NCBI GenBank assembly: GCA_023376005.1
Contig: CM042157.1
Coordinates: 93,051,660 to 93,115,659, forward strand
DNA: 64,000 nucleotides
Reading direction: 5' to 3'
Source: Doryteuthis pealeii
Taxonomy: Eukaryota; Mollusca; Cephalopoda; Myopsida; Loliginidae
Made by a program: the position numbers and the translations under genes. This document shows positions 38,421 to 51,289 of this stretch, piece by piece. Under the pieces are notes generated by a model. The model ran no database searches and had not been told where the DNA came from. It worked only from the letters and a program-made list of their open reading frames with translations. Each line of letters begins with the position of its first letter. Within the stretch, counting starts at the first letter, position 1.

Positions 38421-39089
38421 GTAACTGTTTAGTAATATTATTTTCGTATCACATCACCATTATTTGCTGTAAATTCCGCAAATAAAAAAACTTGTTATTG
38501 CTTGAAACTTTACACTCTCTCGTTGTGTCCCTCCTTGTGATTTGATTTGTGTTGAGCTTTCTCTCTTTAAAACGCTTCCGTGCGGCTCGAACTCCTTATC
38601 GACCCCCACGACACATTTATCCCCCTTTTCCACAATTTAATTAATGGTTTTTTCTAGAAGCTCCAATGTCTAATAAGTGGGTTAAAATTAAACATTGTCT
38701 AAATAAGATACGATTTTAAATTCATCCTTTTTAAATTCGTATCCTCTCTGCTTTAAAAGTTTGATTATGCCTAGCGAAAACATATTTTAAAAAATTGTTC
38801 TCGCTACTATTTTCAGCCATCCGGACTTCATATCACAGCTAATGATTTTAAATTATTAAAAAATTATGCTATACCACAATTATAACTTTAGTAAAATAAT
38901 TTTTATTTGCCTGTTGTTAATGTCCGAATTAAATCATTAAAACATGTTTTTAATTCTTAATATCCATTGCCCTTCTTGCCCATCAATAGGTCTTTGAAAC
39001 AAGCACGATTTGTACATGCATACTAACATAATTATACAAGGAACGTTTTGAAATACATATAAAATTGGGTAATTCTAATTTTTAGCGGA

Positions 39090-39300
39090 GAGCCCACGTG
39101 GATGTAGTAGCCGACCAACTCATAGTAAATGAATTCGGAATTAAACGCTCATGTTGGGACTAATACCTTGGAAAAGGTATAACTCCCTATCCCCCAGATT
39201 TTGTTAAATAGTACCTACTGTTCTTCTAACAAGGATAGCTTTGCGCATTAAATAAATCACGAAGTTAGTATGCCATTAAACAAGAAGAAACCAAACCAAA
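39090..39300 (+). mobile_element. Diverged SINE family II copy
   Basis: Retains the CTAATACCTTGGAAAAGGTAT and TTAAATAGTACCTACTG-type order of family II bodies. 38430-39090 is AT-rich with nothing recognised. Confidence 0.35.
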
Positions 39301-39639
39301 CCTACTTTTCAGCTCTTGATCTTACAAGTTGTTTGTGTTCACGGTAATGAACACTTTTTGGGTCATTTAATGCGAATCAAGTCTTTCGATAAAAAAAAAA
39401 TTAAACTCAGAGTTGCTTAACAGGTAACTTGATGGTTGTTTTAAGTGGTCACCCAATTAAATATTGAACAGTCATCGTGATTCTTGAAGTGAAAGCGACT
39501 CAAATATTAAGATGATACTACACTTCTCTGGGATAAAACATGGCCAGGGACGAGGAAAATTACCATGTTTAGGCCCTATTAGCCCTTATGACAACTCCCA
39601 ATCCCTTTTATTCATATGGGGTACTAGAAGGCGGGCTGA

Positions 39640-39785
39640 GGCCTCATGTCCTGGTTATGACGTTAATCTCTACACTGATAGTGAAGTTTCCAGTTCTGGA
39701 GTCTGGGGTTTATGGGCACCCTTCTTCACATTGCTTCCAGGTACAAAATATTGTTAGGTCCCATCAATGGGTTAATAGAAAATGT
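39640..39785 (-). repeat. Dispersed repeat D copy
   Basis: Minus-strand CCCATTGATGGGACC start and the ATGACGTTAATCT end mirror other copies. 39800-40920 is AT-rich and homopolymer-rich, with no feature seen. Confidence 0.45.
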
Positions 39786-40926
39786 GTTTATTAAAAAATT
39801 GGAGTAAATCATTAAAATAGAAAAATGTTGTTATAAAACATTGAGAGTTAATCATTAAATAGAAAAAAAAAATGGTGTTTATAAAAAAAAAATTGAGGAA
39901 AAGGTAGAAGTAAGTGAGTAACCATTAAAAACGAATTTATTTAAAAACTTTTGGTCGATTTAAATGACCCACTGAGGTTGGATATTTGGCCCAATAAGAA
40001 CAAGAGAAAACCAGCCAAACCAAAGTTTTTTGAAATGTTAGTCACGAAAATTCTTTCTGCCACGTGCCACAGAAAAATGGTTCTTTAAGATCTCCGATTT
40101 AGACCAAAAATATCTCCAGAATAAAACTAGAAGTGGGAATAACCGGGAATTCATCGAAGTAAATCCAAACCCAGACATCCGAAAAAAAGGATATGGCATT
40201 TTATTATTAAATTCGAATTTCAAATTCCGGAATATTCCCCCTTTTTTTTTTTAGTATGATTAAATAATTCTATCTTAATTGAATTTGCTTTTCTTTTTTT
40301 TTTTGGACTGGTCAAAAACTGTGAAAACGCTTAATATAACTTTGCGTTCTATTTTATTGTTTTTTGTTTTCGTTTGTTTTATTTTTGATGCCGACCGTGG
40401 AAAATACCAGGAATAAATAAACCAAAATTTGATCTGTCTAAACTTTACAATGTCTAATGTCAAACGAGTTCAGTTTCATCATTTGACATTAAATAAATTC
40501 AACAGATGTGGTTTACAATAAAGAAAAAAAAGAATTCAAGGTTAGCTTGGGTTATTTTTTTTAATTGAGACAATTGGAAATTCTGTTGTAAAAAGGGCTT
40601 CCACGTTACTATTTTATTGTGTGATATTTTTGTTTCCTTACATGATTAGGGGTAAAAAAAAAAAAAAAAGTTATTTTGTTTAATGGCAATATCAACATTT
40701 GTGGACTATTTAAAGTCAAATTCTTTTAGTTTTATCTATATATGTAAATCCAATAGTTTGTTGATAGATATTTTTGGTTGGTTTAGTTTTATAAATTGGT
40801 AAAAAATAATTTTCATTAACTTCATTTATATCAATAAATTAGTCATTAATTAAATTTTCATTAACTTCAAGGTATTATTAAATTTGTATAAAGGATTTTT
40901 ATGTTACATTCATCATTACATTAATA

Positions 40927-41343
40927 GTACAAATAAAAAACCACCCTCTGCGAGCTGATTGTAAAAAATAGATTTTTGAAAACATATTGTCTGAGGGGTG
41001 GAAGTAAAAAAATTTCAATGTCAGCGAGTTATTACCGTAAGTAAGTAAATCATTCAATTCATAAAAGGATTAAAAAATAAAACTTATTTTGAAATTGTAA
41101 CTTTAAATATTATGTATTAAGAGTAAACCAAAACTATATAGTAGATATATAATACCAGTTATGTATTATTAAAACTTGTGTGTTTAAAAACAATTGAAGG
41201 GACTGTCTAAACAATTGCCCGATGCCTCAAATTTTGAGTGTATCCTATTTATGACGATTTTTAGGCAGTTGGTGACGTAACAATGACGTAGTTTTTTTTT
41301 TATCAGACAAAAACCGAAAAGCGGAATCTCCATTATTAATAGA
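40927..41343 (-). mobile_element. Mini-Helitron, family B copy 4, decayed
   Basis: The TCTATTAATAATGGAGATTC start survives at 41343; the 3' CTAG end has decayed and many small insertions are present compared with the other copies. Confidence 0.5.
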
Positions 41344-41599
41344 AATGTGTTTCAATAAATGTAAGAAATAATATACTGACAAAGAATCTATTTGACCCTT
41401 GACGGGTGACCCAAACAGGTACTACCGTCCAGGTCAGAGTGGAAGCTCAAGGATGCGCATTGGAATGAAAAGACGAAAAAAGACAACAGTAAAATAATAC
41501 TACATACAACCTGAAGAAATTAACCAAAAGATATTTCACGAAAGAATAGATCGGGACAAGAAACAAACAATACAAACAAATCAGGAAACTTTCCAGAAT

Positions 41600-42400
41600 A
41601 ATTCATCATCATCATCATCATGATCGCTCAATCAGCACGGATATCCATTACACAATCTCCTCGCACAACCCTCCCTATCATTCATTGATCCAGGAAGGTC
41701 CTCCACGCAGCATCAAGCATCCTCGCAGAGTTGGTCAATGTAGGTCCTTGGTGGGCGGCCCACACTAAGCATGCCCATGTGTTGGTTCCCACAGGAGAAC
41801 GTCGCTTATGAAGCTCGTCTTGCCTTCTCCAGCAGTGTCCCAGCATGCCTTGCCGTCTCATTCGGATGGTTGGAAGATGGGAGGCAGGTGCCATACAGCT
41901 GTTTCCTTGTGGGGTGTTGCTTTCCATGATTTGTTTCACGACAGCACGCACACGATTTCGTGCAGCTCCCATTCTAGCTTATTTCCGAAGGCGGCCTTGT
42001 TAGGGTCCAAGTGGTGCAGCCATACAGCAGTACTGAATATAACCACAGCCTGGAAGAATTGTCGCTTACTTGTCAGTGGAGATCGGATTCCACTGTATGA
42101 CGTAATTTGTTTGTGGCCGAACCATGCCTTTTTCCTATTCGTGATTAACATCGCTTTCTGGGATGAGATATTCTACCTAGGTATGTGAATTGTTTCTACT
42201 GGCTTTAGAGGTTTAGCCGTTTAGTGGTAGAGATGTCCTCCTTTCTTTTGAAACATATGAACTCAGTTTTATCTGAGTTCACATAGAGGCCGATATTCTC
42301 TTGCTGCCTTCTTCCAAGCTATGCAGTTAGCTGTGCTAGTTTTGTCGGTGTATCTGCAAAGAAGTGCAGGTCATCAGCGTAGTTCTGCCCATCTTGTGAT
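41600..42400 (-). pseudogene. LINE reverse transcriptase, carboxyl part, broken
   Basis: Reverse complement of the 25.3-kb LINE family with the (CAT)n tail at 41603-41622. Recognisable on the minus strand: HCWRRQDE, WKQQP-type block and TAVWLHHLDPNK (frame-shifted from LLYGCTTW). Several frameshifts. 42400-43100 is unassigned. Confidence 0.65.
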
Positions 42401-43519
42401 AGTCGTGACGGAGATTATCGCTGCTTCAAACGAACATCCGAATGAAAAAGGAGACAACAAACTTTTGGAAAAGAAAGAATTATGACCAAATACGGGCTGA
42501 ATAGATGAAAACCATGAAAAAAGGACTTGGAGAAAGACCCCCGGAGGCCCGACATACCGTGTACAACTCACCAAGAGCAACACTTAAGAAAGTACCAAAC
42601 TTGTAAAACACAAAGTAGATCACACTCAGAAAACCGACCTGCTTTCTGAAAAGCCACCCCCATTTGCCTAGTGCTATGCCTGATCCATTGGCTTTCCCAA
42701 CCTTAACACCCCAACACCTCAAACTAGGGACCTGGCAATCACCCAAATCACTTCCGCCCCAAACCAAGGTCGAGAAAATACCCAGGGCATTGTTCAAGAT
42801 TTGCCTCCCCTGTAATCATTGCCTGGCCGTTAAAGGAAACTAATTTTCTCCTCAAAGGCCGAACACGCTTGCCCCAATTGGTGAGAGGGGGAGGAAGGGG
42901 AGATGTAGAATACCTAAATTGTTATTCCCCTGTTGTTTACTTTACCCTTATGCAGCGATTGAACCTGCAGTCCTGAAATGATCTGTTAAAAGGATTGGTA
43001 ACTATTGGACATTGTGAACAGTCAAACACTCCTCATCTTAATGGACCCTCTCCGGCCAGTAGTGGCAATAATATTTTAAGCTGTTTATAGTGGGTTCAAT
43101 TGGAGGAACTAGTAACTGCCATGGTTAGGCCTGGCCAGTCCCAAACCAATTGTTGAACTGGTTCCTAACTGACTGACTTTCAATAATGAATGATTATACA
43201 TATGATCCTGGTTCTTAAAAAAAAACGATTTTAGGGTCCATACCTGGCAGATTATTCTCTGCAACTGAGTAAATGGCCAAATAAGCAAGCGTACCGACAC
43301 GGTTGGCTGGTTGTCTTTAAAGAAAACAGTCAGATAAGAGTAAAGAATGGTTAACGACACAACAATAAGCAAGACGTAAATACAATACAAATACCAAAGT
43401 GTAACTTGTGGTACAAATGTGTGTGTAAGTTTTACAATGTAATACAATAGAAATTAATGTAAAGTACGAGTTGCAAAGTCACAAGTAGAAAATGTATGTA
43501 AAATGAATGAAATATATGA

Positions 43520-43930
43520 ATTGCTAATTGCGAGATAATGCTCAGCGTGACTTATCTGAATCAGGAGAATGTCTTCTAGTTTCTTTTTGTTTTGATTTTA
43601 CGCGTCGTGGCGGCAATTCCATGCTGTTCAAAAAGACCCTATCGTCCCCAACGTTCTATGCCGTGTTAAAAACTACGGTCGTGATTCGACCAGGGTCCGG
43701 CGGAAGAGATTGATTTCAAGGTATTCAGCCTCAAAATTGGCGGTTATCACTGAGCCTCGTAACGTGTGCTCTGATGGTCGCTGACAAAGGCCCTTAGCCA
43801 ATCACATGAGATTTCTCATCAGGTTATGGCTAGGACCCTTGGCTCTGTTGCTTATGGTCAAAGGGATGTAACTGTAAATTGTTTTTCACTTATGATCTTC
43901 TTTATTTGCATAAAGGTGAAAATAAGGTAA
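43520..43930 (+). repeat. Dispersed repeat pair, copy 2
   Basis: Direct copy of 37890-38420, with many small deletions. The 43110-43520 stretch before it corresponds more loosely to 37950-38080. Confidence 0.5.
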
Positions 43931-44899
43931 TATTATTTTCCACAGTCTTGTTTACAGTATATTAACCCTTTTCCAGGTCATTTAATGCCGAGATCAAAAT
44001 CATTTTGATATGTGGTTACTTATAGTACCTGCTGTTGCTAAATGGTCACCAATCTAAGTATTGAACAGCGCCATTGATGCTTATCCTCTGTGATCTATCG
44101 GGAACCGGTGCTTTCAACGTGACTTGACCGTAAGCAGCCCGAATGGATGTCGAAAGGGAAATTACCTTGATACCAGAAAGATCCCACTCCACCCCACCAA
44201 AAAAGAATCATCCCAGCAACTATAGGCCATAACGTGTCTTCCTGCTGATGTAGAAATGTAAAAGCCCATATAAGAGAATAGATATATTAACTCGCTTGCA
44301 TGCCACTCTGTGCCCTTCCGAGAAACACTCGGACTTCAGTGAAGACACTTGTATAACACATAATAATGTTATAGATTGACTGGCGATATTAAATTAGATA
44401 CTTAAGAATAATTAAGATATTTTACTAAAAGTTCAAGTTATAGTCCTTTGTAAGGAAGTGTAAAACAAAAGAAAGAAAACACGAAAAAATAATATTACAA
44501 ATTGCACCTGGTGACACACAGTCTTTATACTGGGTTTCTTCAAAGGTTCAAATCAAAAGTTTGCGTCAACGAAGTACAAAAAATTACTCAGCAAAGGAAG
44601 TTGAAAAGGTTAATCCTTAAATTTGATTTGATAAATAGAACAATAATTTAATTTGGATCTGGTCACAACCAGTGCTAACTCTAATGGAAATAAGCTGTGG
44701 AAATCACAAAGCAAGTCTGGCACAAGACCATTTACACAATAATAAAAATATTATCGAATGGTTCACCAATCATAGAAAACTGGGTGGAGTTTTTGCTGCC
44801 CTCCCAAGATGTGCAACCGGGGTGATGATTTGATTGGCCCCATCAGAGCGACCTGGAGGGGGCTTCCTCCCCATGTTTTCACTGTAATTCTAATTAGTC

Positions 44900-45260
44900 T
44901 GTGTTCTATTGGCTGGCCAATCGAGCCGTGTGTTCACGGGTCTGGGACCCATAAAAGAAGACCGAAAAGAAACAGATCAGACCGAAAGCTGGTTCCATAG
45001 CTACGTCTCAGAGCCCGTGCCACCGTCTTTGCCGCTTACTTCCTGCTACCTTGCTACTCAAAGTCCTGACTTGACCATATCAGAACCCAGAAGTAATTAG
45101 CTGTATATCGCCAGTCAATCCACAAAACTTCGACATCGTCTTCGACATTGACACCTTTGTTGTTGTACATGATTTGATCCTGTATAATTAATAAAGGTAT
45201 TGTTGTATTGTTAATAAGCGTTTCGTAGTCATTGCGATTGTTGACTCGTTGGCAGCATTG
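44900..45260 (+). mobile_element. Possible LTR end and primer-binding region
   Basis: ACCCATAAAAGAAGACC looks like a TATA region, TAATTAATAAAGGTATTG like a polyadenylation signal, and GTTGGCAGCATTGG after it resembles the start of an internal region. No 5' TG boundary or partner was found. An 86-codon frame after it (45249-45509) has no recognised domain. Confidence 0.25.
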
Positions 45261-45799
45261 GTGAATTTGGTCATTTTCAGAGACAGCCAGAGCAAGAAAA
45301 GCCGAACCAGCTCTTCTTCAACTTCCTGTGGTCAAACAGAACAGCGTGGGCACAGGAGGTCGGAACGAGCAGTCCAACAATCTATAAGTGACCCGCAGGG
45401 CGCAACACGCACTCTTATAGGACCACATTTGGTATCCGCATCCAGGATACTATCACATTTGGCCCGTGACAATACGGGTTCACACTTGTTATTATTTGTG
45501 GTAAAATAATCACAGTGAGTAAGTATAACAGCGGGTACTTAATCAAATTAATAAAACTCTTTGTTAAGAACACCGAAAAACTTTAACTAGACTGCAAAGG
45601 AACTCCGATGCATGAACCACAGAACGAGAAAATTAGGATGTACAAGGACTTAGATCTGAATGGATGTGGAAGATTATATATTACAGAAGAGGGAGGAAGA
45701 AGAGTACTCGTCAACTTGAGGTGTGTGTGTACTGCTCATTCCACGAAATCGAAGAATATACAAAAAGTTCAAAGAGATATTAATTACAGCAGCCAATAA

Positions 45800-45990
45800 T
45801 TCAATTTTTAAGTGCATGCAATTGTTCCTCTCCTAGACCATGTTGCCTACTAAGGTCTGCCCTACTATTTTACCATAACTATGAGAGGGGAATAGTTGGA
45901 TCCATACTTTCACCAGAGTATTAGCACTATGTGAAATGCAACAGTCTCATCCTGGATCTATCCATTACGACGATAACCGGTTAAAAGGGT
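45800..45990 (-). mobile_element. SINE family II copy, decayed
   Basis: CTAGACCATGTTGCCTAC, GTCTGCCCTACTATTTTACC and a decayed CCATTACGACGATAACCGG head. Confidence 0.45.
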
Positions 45991-46249
45991 TAAACTTTTA
46001 TTTAAAACCTACAAAATGGCCTTAGATAACACAGGACAATATTTTTTTTTTAAAGTCTCAGTTGCCAAGAGTTTTTCACTGTTTTTTTACTATTTCTGAT
46101 CTGCTGATTTCAAATATGGAAACCATTTTGTTCTGTTATACTCCAGTTTCTATGCAATTTAAGGCATCGCATTTTATCCTAAATAAATTACTTATCCATT
46201 TCTGGTATCAATAGGGATATCTAATTTTGTGTGTTTTTTTTGTTCAATT

Positions 46250-46910
46250 TGATCATGGCTACAAGTAGACATCAATGTGTAAACAACCCAGATGTATTTT
46301 CTGCTATATTTGTGGATACTTCACATTATTTCGTCAAGAGGCGCAAATAATAAATTGTTTGTGAAGCGAACCTATAAAGTGTACTTCTGACTTACTTCTT
46401 GGGACAAAACAAGGAATGGGCCCTCATATTGTATTGTCATAACTTGTAAGAAATCTGCGTGACAGGACAAAAGAGAAATGTACGGGTTTTTCCTTTCGGA
46501 ATCCCATGACCTGGCAGAACCGAAGACCACACAACTGACTTCTACTTTTTGTCCTGGTCAATACAAAATATTAAGTTTTCGCCCTCTCAATTCACTACTC
46601 AGCAAATTCATCCGCCCACACCGCAATGAGAAGAATCCCAACCGGATGTAAACAGTCTGAGGCACTAAAATCAAGTGACGAATTTTCATCTTTGCGCACC
46701 CAGGCTCGCGGCATCCTAGAATAAAAAAATAATATTAGAAAACAGAATATGGATTTCCGACCAAAAATCGTGGAAAGGACTTTTTCGAGCCTACCTCTTG
46801 CTTTAAATTAAAGCAGACTTACCGTCGATAGTCAGTGGAATCACAGGCGGTTGTGCAAAGGAAGGTCGGCTCGTCCCAATCCAAGCACAATTTACGTTTT
46901 TATTTTTTGT
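46250..46910 (+). pseudogene. Multi-copy transposon-linked protein, amino-terminal fragment
   Basis: In shifting frames: NNPDVF, CYICGYFTLFRQ, FVKRTYKVYF, then GMGPH and FGIPMTWQNP. From memory of many-copy invertebrate proteins, this order (a CYICG start, a WAPH block and a GVPMVWREP block) is the amino end of the same protein whose carboxyl end is at 51.3 kb. Several frameshifts and stops. Confidence 0.5.
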
Positions 46911-46954
46911 ATATATATATATATATATATAAATATATATAATATATAAGGGAT

Positions 46955-47175
46955 ATCTATTATTCTTCTGTCAAAGAGACATGAATGTGTGGAACAACCC
47001 GGATGTTTTTCTGCTATATTGTTGGATACTTCACGCTTACTTTTTCAAAGGCGCAATATAACATTGTTTGTGAAGCGAACCTATAAAGTGTACTTCTGAC
47101 TTATTCTTGGTAACAACACAAGGAATGGGTCCCTCATATGTATGTCATAACCGTGAAGAAATGCTGCATGACTTT
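46955..47175 (+). pseudogene. Second amino-terminal fragment of the same protein family
   Basis: Repeats the 46.25-kb segment (ACAACCCGGATGTTTTTCTG, TTGTTTGTGAAGCGAACCTA, AGGAATGGGTCCCTCATATG) after a (TA)n tract. Broken. Confidence 0.5.
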
Positions 47176-47299
47176 TTTTTATATGTCTATATTATATATC
47201 ATTTGGGATTTAGTATGAAGCATTAGGTGTGAAATATAAGAAACTCAGTTTTTTAATGTTAAGTTTTCGTTTTGTTTCGTAATATTTCGGGGGTGTTTT

Positions 47300-47610
47300 T
47301 GGAATATTGTGTATATACGGTCTGCTCCAATTCCCCACCTGGATTTATAGACTAGCCATGGTCACGTGTATTTCATCCGCCAATCAACAACCATAATGCG
47401 TGGCTGATTCACTACTTAAACACTGATACTTGCCACACGTTCACTTGCAATCATTGAGGAGGAACTTACAACCATTGACGAAGGAACTGAGGATTCTTTA
47501 CCAGAAGAACCAAAGGATTCTTTATCGGCAGATTACCAAGGATCCATTCCACTGGACAAGTGCTCTTGCTTAAGGCCTACAGGATGGCCCATAAGATTGT
47601 AACAGATGTT
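47300..47610 (+). mobile_element. LTR-like relative of 17233-17489
   Basis: Begins near TGGAATATT and ends near GTAACA, with shared CACGTG, CCGCCAATCAACA, CTTTATC and GGATGGCCCATAA blocks. Target duplications are not clear. 47640-47935 unassigned. Confidence 0.4.
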
Positions 47611-47934
47611 ACTCCCCTTAATCAGGCGAATAGAATGGCCGCTTCTGTCTTTTTTGACATCTTTATATACGCGGTAATTGCTGTTGATGGTATTATTCTA
47701 TGACCTTCTTAGCGCTATGGGGGTGGCTGCTCTTCGTGACCTCCTTACTCCTTCGTGACAACCACTCAACCTACGCAACATCCTCCCCGCATAAAAAAAT
47801 ACACCTACACTTTGATCCTTACTTGGGCTAGGTCGATCGGAAAGCCCCCATCCCAACCAATCGTCTGGTCCCGTCAAGACCAACAACAATGATTATTATA
47901 CCGACTGTATTGCTCTGGCAAACTACCATCCCTT

Positions 47935-48125
47935 TTTATCATAGATGTGCTAAAAGGCGTTGGCTGAGGGTCTTAGTGTCTCAGTATGACGTTAAACTGC
48001 CTCTTGTGGTGAAGGTTTTCATTACTGGAGTTTTTTAAAGTGTGGATTACCCCTGTATTGCCATTACTCCCAGGTCCACTTTGACCTGGAGTGGTAGTAC
48101 CTGTTAGAGTCCCACCTATGGGTAA
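47935..48125 (-). repeat. Dispersed repeat D copy
   Basis: Contains the reverse complement of CCCATAGGTGGGACTCTAAC and the CTACCACTCCAGGTCAAAGT block. 48125-48700 is AT-rich with nothing recognised. Confidence 0.6.
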
Positions 48126-48829
48126 ATGAACAAAAAATGAGTTTTTAAAAAACCCACTAATAATGATAAAATAAAACACCAATATCCATAATAATGAATA
48201 AAAACAAACAGGACTTCAGCATTAAATCACTCAAGTTAACATGTTGTAAAATCTATGTGCCTTTATTTGGAGAAACATTTCTTGTAACATACTGATTCAT
48301 TCGAAAGTGTTCGTTTATTAAAGATTTGGCGATTCTTTTTGTTGTTTACATGTTTTAAAACAATCATGATACAAAGGTATTCGTTTAATGTAACAAATGA
48401 TGAGAATTAAATATTTACAATTGTCCGTATTACAATTTTTTGGCGGGGGTTTATAATAGTGTTTTATTCATTTATTTATTCTAAAACTTTTTTGTACATA
48501 CGACAAATTCAGTTCTTAATCCTTATTAGAGAATTTATCAGTTTAATTCATTTCCTTCCTTAAACCCCGAAAAGTAACAAAGAAGCTAATAAACTAAACA
48601 TTACTGGGTTGTTGGTTCTCTCAGAATCTTTTTTTAAGTCAAATTGACTAGAGTCTCTTTTGTTTTTGTCTTTCTTTAAAAAACTGTCGTCTCGTTCAAA
48701 GCTCCTGGTTGCCGGGTCTCAATGTTCCAGCGTCCTTGCTGTCTGGGTTCCTGGGGTGGTTTCTTCTTGGGTTTTTTCCATTGTGGTCACAGTCCGGTCG
48801 AAGAAAAAATCCTGGTCGTTACGGCACCA

Positions 48830-50010
48830 AATATAACCCGTCGGTCGCTACCGAGCTAAAGGGCTCACAGAATTTCCGAAATTGGCCGTCAAGATCGGTT
48901 TTTCTGCATCAACCAAGGATTGCAGGGTCTCTATATTTGCCGAAAGTCTAGCTGAATGCCCACGTTGTGTTAAGATCTCAAACGACTAGAAATCTGCTAT
49001 AGAAACTGATTTCCAAGGTTAACGGCGGCCTAGTGGTCACATAAAAAACAACGACTCTTTTTCTTCAAACTTAACAAAATTTATATTCAAATAACAAAAG
49101 AATACAAACAATTATTTCTCAAGACTTGTGGGAGTGATGGACTCGTAATTAATAACTTCTGGTCTTCTGCAAAGTATTGTGCAAAACAGTTTGTAAGTTG
49201 ACTAAGTCTTCAAAATGGTCTTAGCTGAAGTCAGCTACTCTCGGCTCAGTATTTGCGTTAATCCTCTTCGGCTAGCCCGATCCGCTCATGTGATTCTTAA
49301 GCAATCACAACTTCGTCTGCTCGCCAGCCTGGTCTGGTTTCATCTCCCCTCAAACCAAAAACGTCTGAGTTAAATAATATTTCAATCAGAACAATTTTAT
49401 TTCTGGTCGGCATGAAGATATTAGGAATTTTCTCTGCGCCTCCCACTCTGGCAGGGTAACCGCCCTCTTCTAGTTCCAACCAGCCAATCGAATTCACTTC
49501 CACCAAATCGACAGGGGCTTCAATTCTTCCGGCTACTTGAGTGTTTTTTTTTTAATACATTTGATTTTCTTTTCCGGCCATTTCCAAAACAAAAGAAGTT
49601 ATCTTCTTCCTAAGTGGAGAAAGGAAAACAATAAAAAGATTCTCTTCCGGCCATTTTTCAAGTGGTCTCCAAAACATGTGTGGTCTTAGAAAAATATAGG
49701 TTTTAATTCGTTTCCTATAAAATTTTCAACACGGGGTTTTATCCTTTCTCGAGTAGAAAAGGAAAACGATAAAAACGCTTTTCTCAAGGGCCGAAGGCAA
49801 CACACAGTTTAATGACTTCCGCGCGACTTAAGTCTGATCACATCAAAGACTTGTCTACGACCGCCACGCCGATTCTGGGAGTTCTCCTAACCTACTTGAG
49901 ATCTCACCTCCTGATATGGTCATTTCCGGATCACCCATCTGTTTTGAATCTGCTCTGACCCAACGATCGAGTCACCCGGCGATTTACATTTACGAATTTT
50001 TTTCTTCTTT
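48830..50010 (-). repeat. Long dispersed repeat, copy 2
   Basis: Inverted relative to 35880-36990, with the same blocks in reverse order (TCGGTCGCTACCGAGCT, AACGGCGGCCTAGT, AACCAGCCAATCGAATTCAC). Confidence 0.55.
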
Positions 50011-50121
50011 TCTTTTCTTTCTTTCTTTTAATTTCAAAACCTGAATCGGTCACATTAATAAAGAACAGAGGATAAGAATCGGCGCAAAAGGTTAATATAA
50101 TGGTGGTCAAGGAATAACATA

Positions 50122-50565
50122 CGAGGTTGTTCAAAAAGTAATGCCATTTTGTTTAGGACAGGTATAATTACCAACACAAGAACATGTATCATATATCAAA
50201 ATCAAGCTGGTCCTTTGTGGATCACATCCCTATTTCTTCACATAGTCACCGTTTCTCTCAATAGCAATGTTCCACTTTCAAACAAGAGCATGTATCACTG
50301 CTCCGTAAAATTCTGTTGACTGTTCTTTGAGCCACTTCTTCACAACGGATTTTATTTCCTCTTTACTGGAAAAATGTTTGCCTCTCAAAAACTCTTTCAT
50401 GTGGCCGAAGAGATGATAGTCTAAGGGTGCTAAATTTGGTGAATATGGAGGATGCGGTAAAGTTGTCCACCCGAATGTGGCGATTTTGTCCCTTGTTCTG
50501 ATGCTTGCGTGTGGTCAAGCATTGTCATACAGAAGGAGGACATTGTCAATTGGCAAATCGGGTTT
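50122..50565 (-). pseudogene. Mariner-type transposase, 3' part
   Basis: Minus-strand reading contains an LLYDNA-x-PH-like catalytic block, HPPYSPNLAP, DYHLFGHMKE and KKWLKEQS, then the end and the terminal repeat CGAGGTTGTTCAAAAAGTAA. The 5' half is missing. Confidence 0.75.
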
Positions 50566-50689
50566 ATTGTACATTTATATTTACATTTTTATGTAGTTGT
50601 TTGTTTAGAGATTATGCACAGTTATATGATATCAAGGATTCCTATCTAAAGCAAATGATTTGCACAAAGTTATACGTTTCAAGTATTCC

Positions 50690-50960
50690 TATCTAATATT
50701 CATATAGTTTCAAGTAATTATTTATATTTAATGATAATAATTTGTTTGTACACAGTTATATGGTTTCAAGTATTCCTATCTAATATTCATATAGTTTCAA
50801 GTAATTATTTATATTTAATGATAATAATTTGTTTGTACACAGTTATATGTTTCAAGTATTCCTATCTAATATTCATATAGTTTCAAGTAATTATTTATAT
50901 TTAATTTATATATGGTTTCAAGTAACTAATCCTTTCAGTAACTAATTTTTTGCAAAAATT
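50690..50960. repeat. Tandem repeat, about 88-bp period, three units
   Basis: Each unit has GTTTCAAGTATTCCTATCTA and ATTTATATTTAATGATAATA. Fades out at 50960; distant copies continue near 52240-52330. Confidence 0.75.
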
Positions 50961-51289
50961 ATAGCTTCAAGTAACTATTCATAATACAAATAATTACACT
51001 GGTTTACAAAGAAATTGAGGCAAGTACAAAAATAGCTGTTTTAACCTAATTTGGGGGTGCAGCTGAATTCAGATTTGAAATCCGTTTTTACTCATCTCCT
51101 CTAGTTTTTTTTAGATATGCATACTGTACATTTTGTACACATACTGTACATAAAGGCGTATATGCATTCAGGGTTAATTTCTAATATTGTGTGACTTATG
51201 TCTTCTTTTTTTAGTTATTATGCAATAAATGTAAGTGATAGCATGACATTATATATATATAGCTATATATCAAGACGGATTTGGGCAGT

